This document shows positions 41,894 through 53,113 of a stretch of DNA of 64,000 nt, piece by piece (positions within the stretch are counted from its first letter, which is position 1; each line of letters begins with the position of its first letter). Where the stretch lies: NCBI RefSeq assembly GCF_004027225.2, contig NW_022651116.1, positions 128,918-192,917 on the forward strand. Reading direction: 5' to 3'. Both the position numbers and the translations under genes were made by a program. The DNA is from Strigops habroptila (lineage: Eukaryota > Chordata > Aves > Psittaciformes > Psittacidae). Below the pieces are notes generated by a model. It was not told where the DNA came from, searched no databases, and saw only the letters and a program-made list of their open reading frames with translations.

Positions 41894-42139
41894 GGGGGGG
41901 GGGGAGGGGCGTTAAACCCCCCCCACGTGACCCCCATCCTCCCCCCTTCCTCCCCCCCCCCCCCATTGCCATTGGTTCCAGCCGGGTTGGTTTTGGGGGA
42001 GTCCCAGCCCTGTGTATGTGTTGGGGGCCCCCCCCCCCCCCCAATTTGGGGCCCCCCAACGGTGGGTTCGGGGCGTCGCTGCTGTGGAAGAACCTGCGGG
42101 TCCCGGTGAGCTCAGTCCGACAGCGGGACCCGGGCAGGG

Positions 42140-42815
42140 CTCCACCACGGGGGGGTTGCGGACCCCAATGGGGGGATTTGGGGTCCGGGGGGGGTGGTTT
42201 AGGGGTCCGGAGGGGGGGTGCCTGGGGTCCTGGGGGGGGGTTTTGGGGTCCTGGAGGGGACTTTGAGGTCCTGGGAGGGGAATTGGGGACCCCAATGGGG
42301 GGTTTGTGGTCCCGGGGAGTGGTTTAGGGTCCGGGGGAAGGATTTTGGGGTCCCCAATGGGTGTTTTTGGGGTCCTGGAGGGGGTTTCGGGGACTCCAAT
42401 ATGGGGGGTGGTAATCCCAATGGGGGTTTTTAGAGTCCTGGAGGGGGGTTTTGGGGTCCTGGGGGAGGAATTGGGGACCCCAGTGGGGGTTTTTGAGTCC
42501 TGGAGGGGGAATTGGGGACCCTAACGGGGGTTTTTGGGTCCTGGAGGGGGAATTGGGGACCCTAACGGGGGTTTTTGGGTCCTGGAGGGGGTTTTGGGGA
42601 CCCCAATGGGGACTTTTGGGGTCTTGGAGGGGACTTTGAGGTCCTGGGGGGCGAATTGGGGTCCCTACTGGAGGTTTTTGGGCTCCTGGAGGGGGAATTG
42701 GACTCCTGGAGGGGGGTTTGGGGACCCCAAAGGGAGTTTTTGGGGTCATGGGGGGGGTTTTGGGGACCTCAATGGGGGTTTTTGGGGGTCCTGGGGGGGG
42801 TTTTGGGGACCCCGG
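42140..42815. repeat. GGGGACCCCAATGGGGG minisatellite
   Basis: Units of 30-45 bases (GGGTCCTGGAGGGG, GGGGACCCCAATGGGGGTTT) running up to 20 bases from the miR-24-2 precursor. Confidence 0.93.
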
Positions 42816-42836
42816 CAGCCACCAGCGCTCAGCCCA

Positions 42837-42912
42837 GACTCCTGTTCCTGCTGAACTGAGCCAGTTTAACCAAAGCAACTGCAAATCAGCTCAGTAGGCA
42901 CAGGAGGCAGCG
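42837..42912 (-). ncRNA. MIR24-2: mir-24-2 precursor
   Basis: The mature 3p arm is at 42842-42863 on minus (begins TGGCTCAGTT, ends GGAACAG). The 5p arm at about 42879-42900 begins TGCCTACTGAGCTGA and pairs with it. The loop is GCAGTTGCTTTGGTTAAA-like. Confidence 0.96.
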
Positions 42913-42999
42913 CCCGGGGGGGGCCCCGTGGCCTTGGGGGGGGGATCCCGGTGTCCTGGGGGGGGGATCCCGGTGTCCTGGGGGGGGATCCCGGTGTCC

Positions 43000-43072
43000 G
43001 GGGAGCGGAACTTAGCCACTGTGAACACGACCCGATGCCAACGCTGTTCACATGTGGGCTAAGCCCTACCCC
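43000..43072 (-). ncRNA. MIR27A: mir-27a precursor
   Basis: The mature 3p arm is at 43005-43025 on minus (begins TTCACAGTGG, ends GTTCCGC). The 5p arm near 43046-43067 begins AGGGCTTAGC. The bases preceding the 3p arm (GTCGT) also match mammalian mir-27a. Confidence 0.96.
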
Positions 43073-43162
43073 ACGGCGCCGGCTGCGGCGTGTCCCGGTG
43101 TTCCCGGTGTTCCCGGTGTGTCCCGGTGTGTCCCGGTGTTCCCGGCGGTGGCGGGTGCTGGC

Positions 43163-43238
43163 GCCCGTTGGAAATCCCTGGCAATGTGATTTTGGGCAGA
43201 AACGGTAAAAAATCGCATCGCCAGGAACCCCGGTGAGC
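43163..43238 (-). ncRNA. MIR23A: mir-23a precursor
   Basis: The mature 3p arm is at 43170-43190 on minus (begins ATCACATTGC, ends GGATTTCC). The 5p arm at about 43210-43231 reads GGGGTTCCTGGCGATGCGAT and pairs with it. Confidence 0.96.
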
Positions 43239-43319
43239 GGCAGCGGGGGGGGAGCGGGGGGGTACCGGGACCCCCCCACACACAGACCGGTGGCGGTGGT
43301 GGGTCAGGCTGGGTCAGTG

Positions 43320-44140
43320 CTCACAGGGGCTGTGGGGCACGGACACACATGGACACACATGGACACACATGGACATACATGGACATAGGGGTACATGGGG
43401 GCAGACGGACACACATGGACACACATGGACATAGGGACACACATGGACATAGGGACACACATGGACATACATGGACATAGGGATACATGGGGACACGGAC
43501 ACACATGGACACACATGGACACACATAGACATAGGGATACACATGGACATAGGGATACATGGACATACATGGACATAGGGACACACATGGACATAGGGAC
43601 ACACATGGACATACATGGACATAGGGGTACATGGGGGCAGACAAGACAGATACCCCTGGACATAGGGACATGGACACATGGACACACACATGGACACATG
43701 CAGACACACATGGACACAGGCACACACGTGGACACATACACAGACACGGGCACACACAGATGGACACACACGGACACGCATGGACACAGGCACACACAGA
43801 CACACGGGGACACACACGGACACACATGGACACATACAGATGGACACAGGCACACACACACAGGCACACGGACACACATGGACACACACATGGACACACA
43901 TGGACACACACACGGACACAGGTGCACACACACACACGGACACACACATGGACACACACATGGACATGGATACACACACACGGACACACACACACACACG
44001 GACACACACATGGACACGGACACACACACACGGACACACACACGGACACACATGGACATGGACACGCACACACAGACACACACACAGACACACGGACACA
44101 CACATGGACACGGACACACACACACGGACACACACGCGGG
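43320..44140. repeat. ACACACATGGACAC minisatellite
   Basis: Units of 10-12 bases (ACACATGGACACAC) with two longer duplicated blocks (43330-43470, 43560-43640). Alternating purine-pyrimidine over 800 bases; potential Z-DNA. Minus-strand frames reading CVCVCVS are artefacts. Confidence 0.93.
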
Positions 44141-44530
44141 CACCGCCCCGGTGCGGGCGCGCGAGGCTGACTCATGGCGCGGGCACGTGCCAGCACCGGC
44201 CGGTGCCATCGGCGCCGCCACGTGAGAGCCGGGACGTGCCCGGGCACGGCCGGGGGGGGCTGAGCCAGGGGCGCCAGGACCCCCCGGGGATGCGGCTGTG
44301 GGGCGGCTGTGGGGCAGCCGTGGGGCAGCCGTGGGGTCAAAGCTCCGGCGGTGCCGGTGCCAGGCCCCCCGTGTCCCCGTGGATGTGGCCATGGGGTGGC
44401 CGTGGGGCAGCCATAGGGCACCGTGGGGCTCGGTATCCCCAGCCAGGCAGCGGATGTGGGTGTCGAGGCTCTGGTGGTGGCACCGTGTCCCCCTGGTGCC
44501 AGTGCCAGGACCCCCGTGTCCTTATGGATG
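44141..44530. other. Intergenic stretch, no gene seen
   Basis: GC-rich with AP-1/MARE-like GCTGACTCA at 44167-44175 and CGTGGGGCAGCC repeats. Possible upstream regulatory DNA of the minus-strand microRNA cluster, unproven. Confidence 0.4.
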
Positions 44531-45140
44531 TGGCCATAGGGCAGCCATAGGGCACAATAGAGCACTATGGGGCAGCCATGGGGTACAAGAATGCACCATG
44601 GGGCAGCCATAGGGCACCATGGGGCAGCCATAGGGTACATTAGGGCACAATGGGGCACCATAGAGTACCACGGGGCAGCCCTAGGGCACCATGCAGCAGC
44701 CATAGGGTATTATAGGGTGCCATGGGGCACCATGCAGCAGCCATAGGGCAGCCATAGGGCACCATGGGGCACCCATAGGGCACCATGCAGCAGCCATGGG
44801 GCAGCTATAGGGCACCATAGGGCACCATGGGGCACCATAGAGCAGCCACAGGGCACCATGGGGCACCCATAGGGCGCCATGGGGCAGCCATAGAGCAGCC
44901 ATGGGGCACCATAGGGCGCCATGGGGCACCCATAGGGCACCATGCAGCAGCCATGGGGCAGCTATAGGGCACCATGGGGCACCATAGAGCAGCCATAGGA
45001 CACCATAGAGCAGCCACAGGGCACCATTGGGCACCCATAGGGCAGCCATAGGGCACCATGGGGCAGCCATAGGGCGCCATGGGGCAGCCATAGAGCAGCC
45101 ATGGGGCGCCATGGGGCAGCCATAGAGCAGCCATGGGGAG
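44530..45140. repeat. CCATAGGGCACCATGGGGCA minisatellite
   Basis: Units of 10-11 bases (CCATAGGGCA, CCATGGGGCA) combined in longer blocks. Confidence 0.94.
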
Positions 45141-45910
45141 CAGCCGCCGCCGCCGCCGCCGGCGGTGGGTGAGTTCCTGGAAGCAGCGTGTAATGGGGCC
45201 GGGGCCGTCGGGCGCCATGTGGGAGCCGCCGAGGCCCCGCCCCGGCCGTGACATCACGGTCTCCACGGCAACGGGGCAACTTCAAAGGGATTCGGGTGGA
45301 AAAGGACCAAGAAAATCTGGATCAACAGCGGCGGCGGCGGCGGCATCAACACAGCGGCCGGTGCCAACGGGGCGGCGGCGCCGAGTCCACCCGAGCGGAC
45401 CCGAGCAGGACCCGAGCGGTGCCGAGTCCACCCGAGCGGTGCCGACAAGACCCGAGCGGGGCGGGACGGGGGGTCCCCGGCGCCCCCCCCCCCCCTTGGC
45501 CGCTGCCCAAGCGGGAGCCGCCGGCGGGGCCGGGGCGTTGCCGGTTGGGCCGCACCGACCGGCTCCTATGGGGCGGAGGCGCCGCTGTGGGGCTGGCCCC
45601 CCCCCCCCCCCCCCCGCCGTTGTATGTGTGGGGCAGCGCGGGGGGACACGAGGCGCCGGCGGGGCCGCCGCGGTGCCGGTGCCAAGGCGGAGGCGGGGGC
45701 CGGGAGGGGCCGCCCCGTCCGCGCCCGTCGGCACACGCAGCGCCGGGGGGAAAGGATGAATCACCGCGGCGGCACCAACGCCCCGGCCGGGACGGGACGG
45801 GGGGGGGGACGGGGGGAACACGGACCCGAAACCCCTCCGGAACCGTTCGAAACGGCGCTTCGGGACAAGGCGGCGGCGGGACCCCGCGTCCGCCCCTTCG
45901 AGAGCCTCGG
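45135..45910. promoter_or_regulatory. CpG island, possible pri-microRNA promoter
   Basis: GCCGCC repeats, a CRE-like TGACATCA (45249-45256) and an RFX X-box-like GTCTCCACGGCAAC (45259-45272). It lies 1.9 kb upstream of mir-23a on the transcribed strand. No coding exon recognised in 45300-45910. Confidence 0.35.
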
Positions 45911-46575
45911 GTTCGGTGCCTTTCGGTACCGCTCGGAGGGGTTCGGGGCCTTTCGGCACCGCTCGGAGCGGTTCGGCACCGCTCGGAGGGGTTCGGGGCC
46001 CTTAAGTACCGCTCGGAGCGGTTCGGCACCGCTCTGAGGGGTTCGGTGCCTTCCGGTACCGTTCGGAGGGGTTCGGTACCCCTGGGAGCGGTTCGGTGCC
46101 TTTCCGTACCGCTCGGTGCCCTTCGGTGCCGCTCGGAGGGGTTCGGCACCGCTCGGAGCGGGTCGGGGCCTTTCGGTACCGCTCGGAGTGGTACGGCGCC
46201 CCTCGGAGCGGTCCGGCGCCCCTCGGAGCGATTCGGTGCCTTTCGGTACCGCCCGAAGGGGTTCAGTGCCCTTCGGTACCGCTCGGAGCGATTCGGGGCC
46301 TTTCGGTACCGCTCGAAGGGGTTCAGTGCCCTTCCGTACCGCTCGGTGCCCTTCCGTACCGCTCGGAGCGATTCGGGGCCTTTCGGTACCACTCGGAGTG
46401 GTCCTGCACCGCTCGAAGGGGTTAGGCGCCCCTCGGTGCCCTTCGGTACCACTCGGAGCGGTTCGGCGCCCCTCGGAGCGGTTCGGTGCCCTTCGGTACC
46501 ACTCGGAGCGGTTCGGCGCCCCCCGAAGGGGTTCGGTGCCTTTCGGTACCACTCGGAGCGGTTCGGCACCCCTCG
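45910..46575. repeat. GGTTCGGTGCCTTTCGGTAC minisatellite
   Basis: Units near 30 bases (CGCTCGGAGCGGTTCGG, TGCCTTTCGGTACC), CpG-rich, about 22 copies; open in many frames. The CpG density suggests this array could be methylation-sensitive. Confidence 0.94.
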
Positions 46576-46955
46576 ACGTGCAGCCCAGCCCAGCCCAGCC
46601 CAGCCCTGCCCTGCCCGGTCCGGCCGAGCCGAGCCGAGCGGAGCCGAACCCCGTCCCTCGCGGGCCCGGTCCGTACTCACCGGAGCGGCGGCGAGGGGGG
46701 GGTGGGGGGGGGCGGGCGCGGCCCCGGGGCGGCGGCGGCGCGCGCGGAGTCACCGACTTTTACTCCAAGAAGGGAAAATCCTTTTTAAACGCTTCGCCCC
46801 GCCCCGGAGGCCGCGGAACGGGGGGGGGGGGGAGGCGAGGGGAGGGGAGGGGCCTGCGCGCCCGGCGCCGCCGCCGCCGCCGCGCACCCGGCCGGGGCTG
46901 CCCCACGGCGGAGGGCGGGAGAGACACCCCCCCCCCACACACACACACATACCCC
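46576..46955. other. CpG-rich spacer, no gene seen
   Basis: CAGCC repeats, then GC-rich DNA with one AT-rich patch CCTTTTTAAACGC at about 46780. A TATA-like reading on minus is possible but unsupported. Confidence 0.35.
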
Positions 46956-49275
46956 GCCCCATGGCAATGGGGCGCTGCCCCATAGCGAGGGCGCTGTGTG
47001 ACCCATAGCGAGGGGGCTGCTTGTGCCCCATGGGGTGAGGCTGTGTGACCCCCATGGCAGTGGGGCTCAGTGCCCCATAGCGAGGGCACTATGTGCCCCA
47101 TAACAAGGGGACTTATTGCTCATGGCAGTGGGGCTCGGTGCCCCATGGCAAAGGGGCTCATTGCCTCATAGTGAGGGCAGTATGTGCCCCATAGCAAGGG
47201 GGCTCCATGTGCCCCATGGGGTGAGGCTGTGTGACCCCCATGGCAGTGGGGCTCGGTGCCCCATAGCAAGGGCGCTGTGAGACCCGTAGCAAGGGCGCTG
47301 TGTGACCCATGGCAATGGGGTTTAGTGCCCCATGGTGAGGGGGCTCATTGCCCCATAGCGAGGGCACTATGTGCCCCATAACAAGGGGACTTATTGCTCA
47401 TGGAAGTGGGGCTCGGTGCCCCATGGCAAAGAGGCTCATTGCCTCATAGTGAGGGCAGTATGTGCCCCATAGCAAGGGGGCTCCATGTGCCCCATGGGGT
47501 GAGGCTGTGTGACCCCCATGGCAGTGGGGCTTGGTGCCCCATAGCAAGGGGACTTATTGCTCATGGCAGTGGGGCTCATTGCCCCATAGTGAGGGCACTA
47601 TGTGGCCCATAGCAAGGGGGCTCAGTGCCCAAAGCAATGGGGCTTAGTGCCCCATGGTGAGGGGGATCATTGCCCCATAGCAAGGGCACTATGTGCCCCA
47701 TAGCAAGGGGACTCATTGCTCATGGCAGCGGGGATCGGTGCCCCATGGCAAAGGGGCTCATTGCCCCATAGTGAGGGCACTGTGAGACCCATAGCGAGGG
47801 GGCTCCGTGTGCCCCATGGGATGAGGGTGCGTGACCCCCACGGCAGTGGGGCTCAGTGCCCCATAGCGAGGGCACTGTGAGATCCATAGCGAGGGCGCCG
47901 TGTGACCCATGGCGAGGGCACTGTGAGACCCATGGCAAGGGCGCTGTGTGAGCCATGGCAATGGGGTTTAGTGCCCCATGGTGAGGGGGCTCATTGCCCC
48001 ATAGCAAGGGCACTATGTGCCCCATGGCAAGGGGACTCATTGCTCATGGCAGTGGGGCTCAGTGCCCCATGGCAAAGGGGCTCATTGCCCCATAGCGAGG
48101 GCACTGTGAGACCCATAGCGAGGGGGCTCCGTGTGCCACATGGGGTGAGGCTGCGTGACCCCCATGGCAGTGGGGCTCGGTGCCCCATAGCGAGGGCACT
48201 ATGTGGCCCATAGCAAAGGGGCTCAGTGCCCAAAGCAATGGGGCTTAGTGCCCCATGGTGAGGGGGATCATTGCCCCATAGCAAGGGCACTATGTGCCCC
48301 ATGGCAAGGGGACTCATTGCTCATGGCAGCGGGGATCGGTGCCCCATGGCAAAGGGGCTCATTGCCCCATAGTGAGGGCACTATGTGCCCCATAGCAAGG
48401 GGACTTATTGCTCATAGCAGCGGGGATCGGTGCCCCATAGCGAGGGCACTGTGAGACCCATAGTGAGGGGGCTCTGTGTGCCACATGGGGTGAGGCTGCG
48501 TGACCCCCATGGCAGTGGGGCTCGGTGCCCCATGGCAAAGGGGCTCATTGCCCCATAGCAAGGGCACTGTGAGACCCATAGTGAGGGGGCTCCGTGTGCC
48601 TCATGGGATGAGGCTGTATGACCCCCATGGCAATGGGGCGCTGCCCCATAGCGAGGGCGCTGTGTGACCCATAGCGAGGGCGCTGCCGCATAGCGAGGGC
48701 GCTGTGAGACCCATGGCAATGGGGTTTAGTGCCCCATGGTGAGGGGGCTCATTACCCCATAGCAAGGGCACTATGTGCCCCATGGCAAGGGGACTCATTG
48801 CTCATGGCAGTGGGGCTCAGTGCCCCATGGCAAAGGGGCTCATTGCCCTATAGTGAGGGCACTATATGCCCCTTAGCAAGGGGACTTACTGCTTGTGACC
48901 CATGGCGTGAGGCTGCGTGACCCCCATGGCAGTGGGGCGCTGCCCTATGGGGTGAGGCTGTGTGACCCCCATGGCAGTGGGGCTCGGTGCCCCATAGCAA
49001 GGGGACTCATCGCCCCATAGTGAGGGCACTATGTGCCCCATAGCAAAGGGGCTCAGTGCCCAAAGCAATGGGGCTTAGTGCCCCATGGTGAGGGGGCTCA
49101 TTGCCCCATAGCAAGGGCACTATATGCCCCATAGCAAGGGGGCTCTGTGTGCCCCACGGCAATGCCCCCTGGCGAGGGCACTATGTACCCCATAGCAAGG
49201 GGACTCATTGCTCATGGCAGTGGGGCTCAGTGCCCCATAGCGAGGGCGCTGTGTGCCCCACAGCAAGGGGACTGC
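46955..49275. repeat. 2.3-kb GCCCCATAGCAAGGG satellite with higher-order structure
   Basis: Basic unit near 23 bases (GTGCCCCATAGCGAGGGCAC), organised in super-repeats of roughly 300-400 bases. For example, the TTGCTCATGGCAGTGGGGCT segment recurs near 47110, 47390, 47560, 47730, 48030, 48320, 48800 and 49210. It is the largest array in the window. Confidence 0.95.
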
Positions 49276-49440
49276 GCGCCCCATAGCGCCGCCCCGCGCC
49301 CCATAGCGCCGCCCCGTGCCTCAGTTTCCCGCCGTCTCCATGGCGACGCCGCACACACACATTAAACACGGGATCGCGTCGGAAGTGGGTGAAACCGCAG
49401 CGCGTCACCGGGGGCGCTGCCGCCGGCCCCGGCCCCACAC
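49276..49440. other. Short unique spacer
   Basis: Contains TTTCCCGCC (E2F-like) and CCATGGCGAC. No gene recognised. Confidence 0.4.
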
Positions 49441-50295
49441 ATCCCCCCCGCCCCACAGCGCGGCCCTGACCCATAGCACAGCCCTGCCCCATAGCGCACC
49501 CCTGACCCACAGCGCAGCCCTGCCCCATAGTGCACCCCTGCCCGATAGCAAACCCACAGCCCCACAGCGCAGCCCTGCCCCACAGCGCACCCCTGCCCCA
49601 TAGCGCACCCCTGCCCCACAGCACAGCCCTGACCCATAGCGCACCCCTGCCCCACAGCGCACCCCAGCCCCACAGCACAGCCCTGCCCCACAGCGCAGCC
49701 GTGCCCCACAGCGCACCCCTGCCCCACAGCGCAGCCCTGACCCATAGCGCAGCCGTGCCTCACAGCGCAGCCCTGACCCATAGTGCAGCTGTGCCCCACA
49801 GCGCACCCCTGCCCCACAGCGCGGCCCTGCCCCATAGCACGGCCCTGCCCCATAGCGCACCCCTGCCCCACAGCGCAGCCCTGCCCCACAGCAAACCCAC
49901 AGCCCCATAGCACAGCCCTGCCGCACAGCACACCCTGCCCCATAGCAAACCCCCAGCCCCATAGCGCACCCCTGCCCCATAGCACACCCTGCCCCATAGC
50001 GCAGCCCTGCCCCATAGTGCACCTCTGCCCCATAGCACACCCCACAGCCCCATAGCACACCCCTGCCCCATAGCACACTGCAGCCCCATAGCACACCCCT
50101 GCCCCATAGTGCATCCCAGCCCCATAGCACACCCCTGCCCCATAGCGCACCCCTGCCCCATAGCGCACCCCAGCCCCATAGCACACCCCTGCCCCATAGC
50201 GCACCCCTGCCCCATAGCGCACCCCAGCCCCATAGCACACCCCTGCCCCATAGCGCACCCCACAGCCCCATAACACACCGCAGCCCCACACATGG
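49440..50295. repeat. 21-base CCTGCCCCATAGCGCACC minisatellite
   Basis: About 40 units of 20-21 bases (GCGCACCCCTGCCCCATA), related in wording (CCCCATAGC) to the 46.9-49.3 kb array, so the two may share an origin. Confidence 0.95.
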
Positions 50296-50870
50296 GGAGG
50301 AACCGCGCGCTGTGGGTCCGGTGGGACCCGGCCCCGCTCTCCCGGGGTTAACGCCCCCCCCCCCGGTGGAAGGTCCCAAATGCAACCCCCGGGGGGGGGG
50401 GGCGGAACCCGGTGCCCCCCCCCCCAAGTACCCCCATGGTGCCCCCCAAGCCCCCCCACATCTGGCACCGGCCCCACATCTGGGCACGAAACACGCGTGT
50501 GCGGCCGGCCACGCGTGTGGCTGCACACACGGAGCACACGCCACGCACATGCCCTACGGAGCCCCCGCCCCGGGGCAGCACATGCTTGCACACGCGTGTG
50601 CGCACCCGCCCGGGCCCAGCACACGCTTGCACACGCGTGTGCTCTGCGCCGCGCACAGACGTGTCCTTTCTAGGCAATGGCCGCGCCGGGGCCACATTCC
50701 ACACGCCTGAGTCAGCCCCGGCCCCGCCGCCGCCGCTGCACACGTGTGGCACCGCATGCACACGTGTGGCACCGCCTGGCGTTGCATGACATGGCATGAC
50801 ATAGCATGACGTGGCGTGACCTGGCTGGGAACAAGGGGGAGGAGGAGCTGGGGGTCAGGGTTGGGGGTCA
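50296..50870. other. Spacer with alternating CACGCGTGTG segments
   Basis: Recurring ACACGCGTGTGC-type palindromes (50488-50650), Z-DNA-prone, an AP-1 site TGAGTCA at 50708-50714, and a short CATGACATGG repeat at 50785-50825. No coding exon recognised. Confidence 0.5.
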
Positions 50871-52065
50871 CGCTGGGGGTCTATGGGTCTCTGTGGGTCA
50901 CTGTGGGTCTCTGGGTGGCACTGTGGGTCACTATAGGTGTCTGTGGGTCTCAGTGGGTCCCGCTGTGGGTTGTTGTGGGTCCTGCCGTGGGTGTCAGTGG
51001 GTCTCAGTAGGTCTCAGTGGGTCGCTGTGGGTCTCAGTGGGTTGCTGTCGGTCTCTGTGGGTCACTATGGGTCCTGCTGTGGGTCGCTGTGGGTCTCAGT
51101 GGGTCACTATGGGTCTCAGTGGGTCGCACTGTGGGTCTCAGTGGCTCTCAGTGGGTCGCTATGGGTCCCGCTGTGGGTCTCAGTGGGTCGCTGTTGCTCT
51201 CAGTGGGTCACTTTGGGTCCTGCTGTGGGTCCCAGTGGGTTGCTCTGGGTCGCTGTGGGTCTCATTGAGTCACTGTGGGTCACTATGGGTCTCGCTGTGG
51301 GTCACTATGGGTCCCGCTGTGGCTCTCAGTGGGTCGTTGTGGGTCACTATGGGTCCCGCTGTGGCTCTCAGTGGGTCGTTGTGGGTCACTATGGGTCCCG
51401 CTGTGGCTCTCAGTGAGTCGCTGTGGGTCACTATGGGTCCCGCTGTGGGTCCGAGTGGGTTGCTCTGGGTCCCTCTGTGGGTCTCACTGAGTCGCTGTGG
51501 GTCTCAGTGGGTCCCGTTGTGGCTCCCAGTGGGTTGCTATGGGTCGCTATGGGTCCCGCTGTGGGTCTCGGTGGGTCGCTGTGGGTCTCAGTGGGACGCT
51601 ACGGGTCTCAGTGGGTCGCTATGGGTCACACTGTGGGTCGCTATGGGTCCTGCTGTGGGTCTCATTGAGTCACTGTGGGTCTCAGTGGCTCCCTGTGGGT
51701 CTCAGTGGGACGCTACGGGTCTCAGTGGGTCGCTATGGGTCACACTGTGGGTCGCTATGGGTCCTGCTGTGGGTCCCGCTGTGGGTCTCATTGAGTCACT
51801 GTGGGTCACTGTGGGTCTCAGTGGCTCCCAGTGGGTCACTGTGGGTCCCGCTGTGGGTCTCAGTGGTCAGTGGGTCGCTGTGGGTCGCTGTGGGTCGCGC
51901 TGTGGGTCTCAGTGGGTCGCTGTGGGTCCCGCTGTGGGTCTCAGTGGTCAGTGGGTCGCTATGGGTCCCGCTGTGGGTCTCAGTGGGTCGCTATGGGTCC
52001 CGCTGTGGGTCCCGCTGTGGGTCTCAGTGGCTCCCAGTGGGTCGCTGTGGGTCGCGCTGTGGGTC
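50870..52065. repeat. GTCGCTGTGGGTCTCAGTGG minisatellite
   Basis: About 60 units near 20 bases (GGGTCTCAGTGGGTCGCTGT, GGGTCCCGCTGTG). Ends abruptly at GCGTGCCTTCGTTGCCGG. Confidence 0.95.
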
Positions 52066-52260
52066 CCTGCGTGCCTTCGTTGCCGGGCGCCGCTGTTTGT
52101 GTGGGGCTGACTCAGGCCGTGACTCACCGGCAGCACCGGGCGGGTCCCCCCCCCACATCCCCCCCCCCCCCGCGCCGGGTGTCCCCGGGGGGGGTGTCCC
52201 CCATGGCCCCCCCCCCCCCCCCGAGCGGCCTCGTGCCCATGAGTCACCGCGGGGGGGCCC

Positions 52261-53113
52261 CGGGGCGGCTCCCGGCCCCGCCATAACCCATGTCGTGACA
52301 TGTCGTGACGTAGCCGGGCGGCGTGACGTCATGTCGAGCCGCGTGACGTCGCGCCGCGCTTTGTGACGCCGCTGCCGCGCCGTCTGACGTCACGCCGCGC
52401 GTGGTTCTCACTCCCCCCCCCCCCGGCACCGCAGGGGTTAACCGCCGGCCCCCACGCTGGCCAATGGGAGGCGGCGGGGCGGTGACCAATGAGGGGGCGT
52501 GCACAGCGCTGCAGGTAGCCAATGGGAAGCGGCGGGGCGGTGACCAATGAGGGGGCGTGCACAGCGCCGCAGGTAGCCAATGAGAGCCGGCGGGGCGGTC
52601 CCTAACAGGGGGGCGGGCACAGCGCCGCAGGCAGCCAATGAGAGCGAGCGGGGCGGCGCTTGCAGCCAATGGGCGGAGCCGCAAGCCAAGGGGCGGAGCC
52701 GCTGCCCTGAGCTGACCCGCGGCTGCCAACCCCCCCCCCGGGAACGGCGCCGTCGGGTCCGTTCAACGCCAAAATCCCCCGTTTTCCCCCCAAAACCACG
52801 CTCCCCCCCACCCCCCCGGCGCCGTTTCACCCCAACCGCGGCCGCTTTAACCGCGGGGGCTCCGCTGGGGGCCGCCCCGACGTGCTTTAGCACGTGTGAA
52901 AACGCGCGTTTCCCGTTCCAACGCGTTTTAACCCTAAAAACAGCGTCTGGCGCCGCCGCGGCGCCGGGGGACGGGATCGGGGCGGGGGGGGGGGGGGTCC
53001 GGGGGGGGTGGGACGGGGGGAAGCGGCTCCGTCGCCGCGGCGGGGGCCGTTCCCGGCGGTTCCCGGCGGCTGCAGGCGACGCCCGGCGGCACGTGGCGGC
53101 GCTTCCCGGCGGG
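52261..53113 (+). promoter_or_regulatory. NANOS3 CpG promoter with CRE cluster and CCAAT minisatellite
   Basis: CRE motifs: TGACGTCA at 52324-52331 and 52385-52392, half-sites TGACGTAG (52306) and TGACGTCG (52344). Then 60-base repeats carry seven CCAAT boxes at 52461, 52486, 52519, 52544, 52577, 52635 and 52666, alternating with GGCGGGGCGG GC boxes. This pattern predicts NF-Y/Sp1 and CREB/CREM input. The start site is probably between 52700 and 53100. Confidence 0.7.

Larger units (their letters stand above)
42838..43238 (-). ncRNA. miR-23a/27a/24-2 microRNA cluster
   Basis: Three hairpins on the minus strand within 400 bases, in the order 23a, 27a, 24-2, as in mammals. Each mature 3p sequence is an exact match to the vertebrate microRNA from memory. 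The type-a paralogues are diagnosed by ATTTCC at the end of miR-23a and GTTCCGC at the end of miR-27a; the b paralogues end in ATTACC and GTTCTGC. The location between C19orf53 and NANOS3 matches human 19p13. Short VNTRs (GATCCCGGTGTCCTGGGG; TCCCGGTGTTCCCGG) separate the hairpins. Confidence 0.96.

Noticed and set aside
42055-42106. Possible plus-strand exon reading FGASLLWKNLRVP with a GTGAGC donor
   Set aside because: No acceptor, no neighbouring exons and no family match; could be a ZSWIM4 or microRNA-host remnant but unsupported.
43304-44703. Minus-strand frames rich in CVCVCV
   Set aside because: Translation of the ACACATGGAC repeat; cysteine-rich by accident, not a toxin or metallothionein.
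46775-46795. TATA-like TTTAAAAAG on minus
   Set aside because: Single AT-rich patch in a CpG island, with no downstream exon to support a promoter call.
46955-52065. Regular arrays that might suggest CRISPR
   Set aside because: Units abut directly without unique spacers, and the genome is vertebrate.
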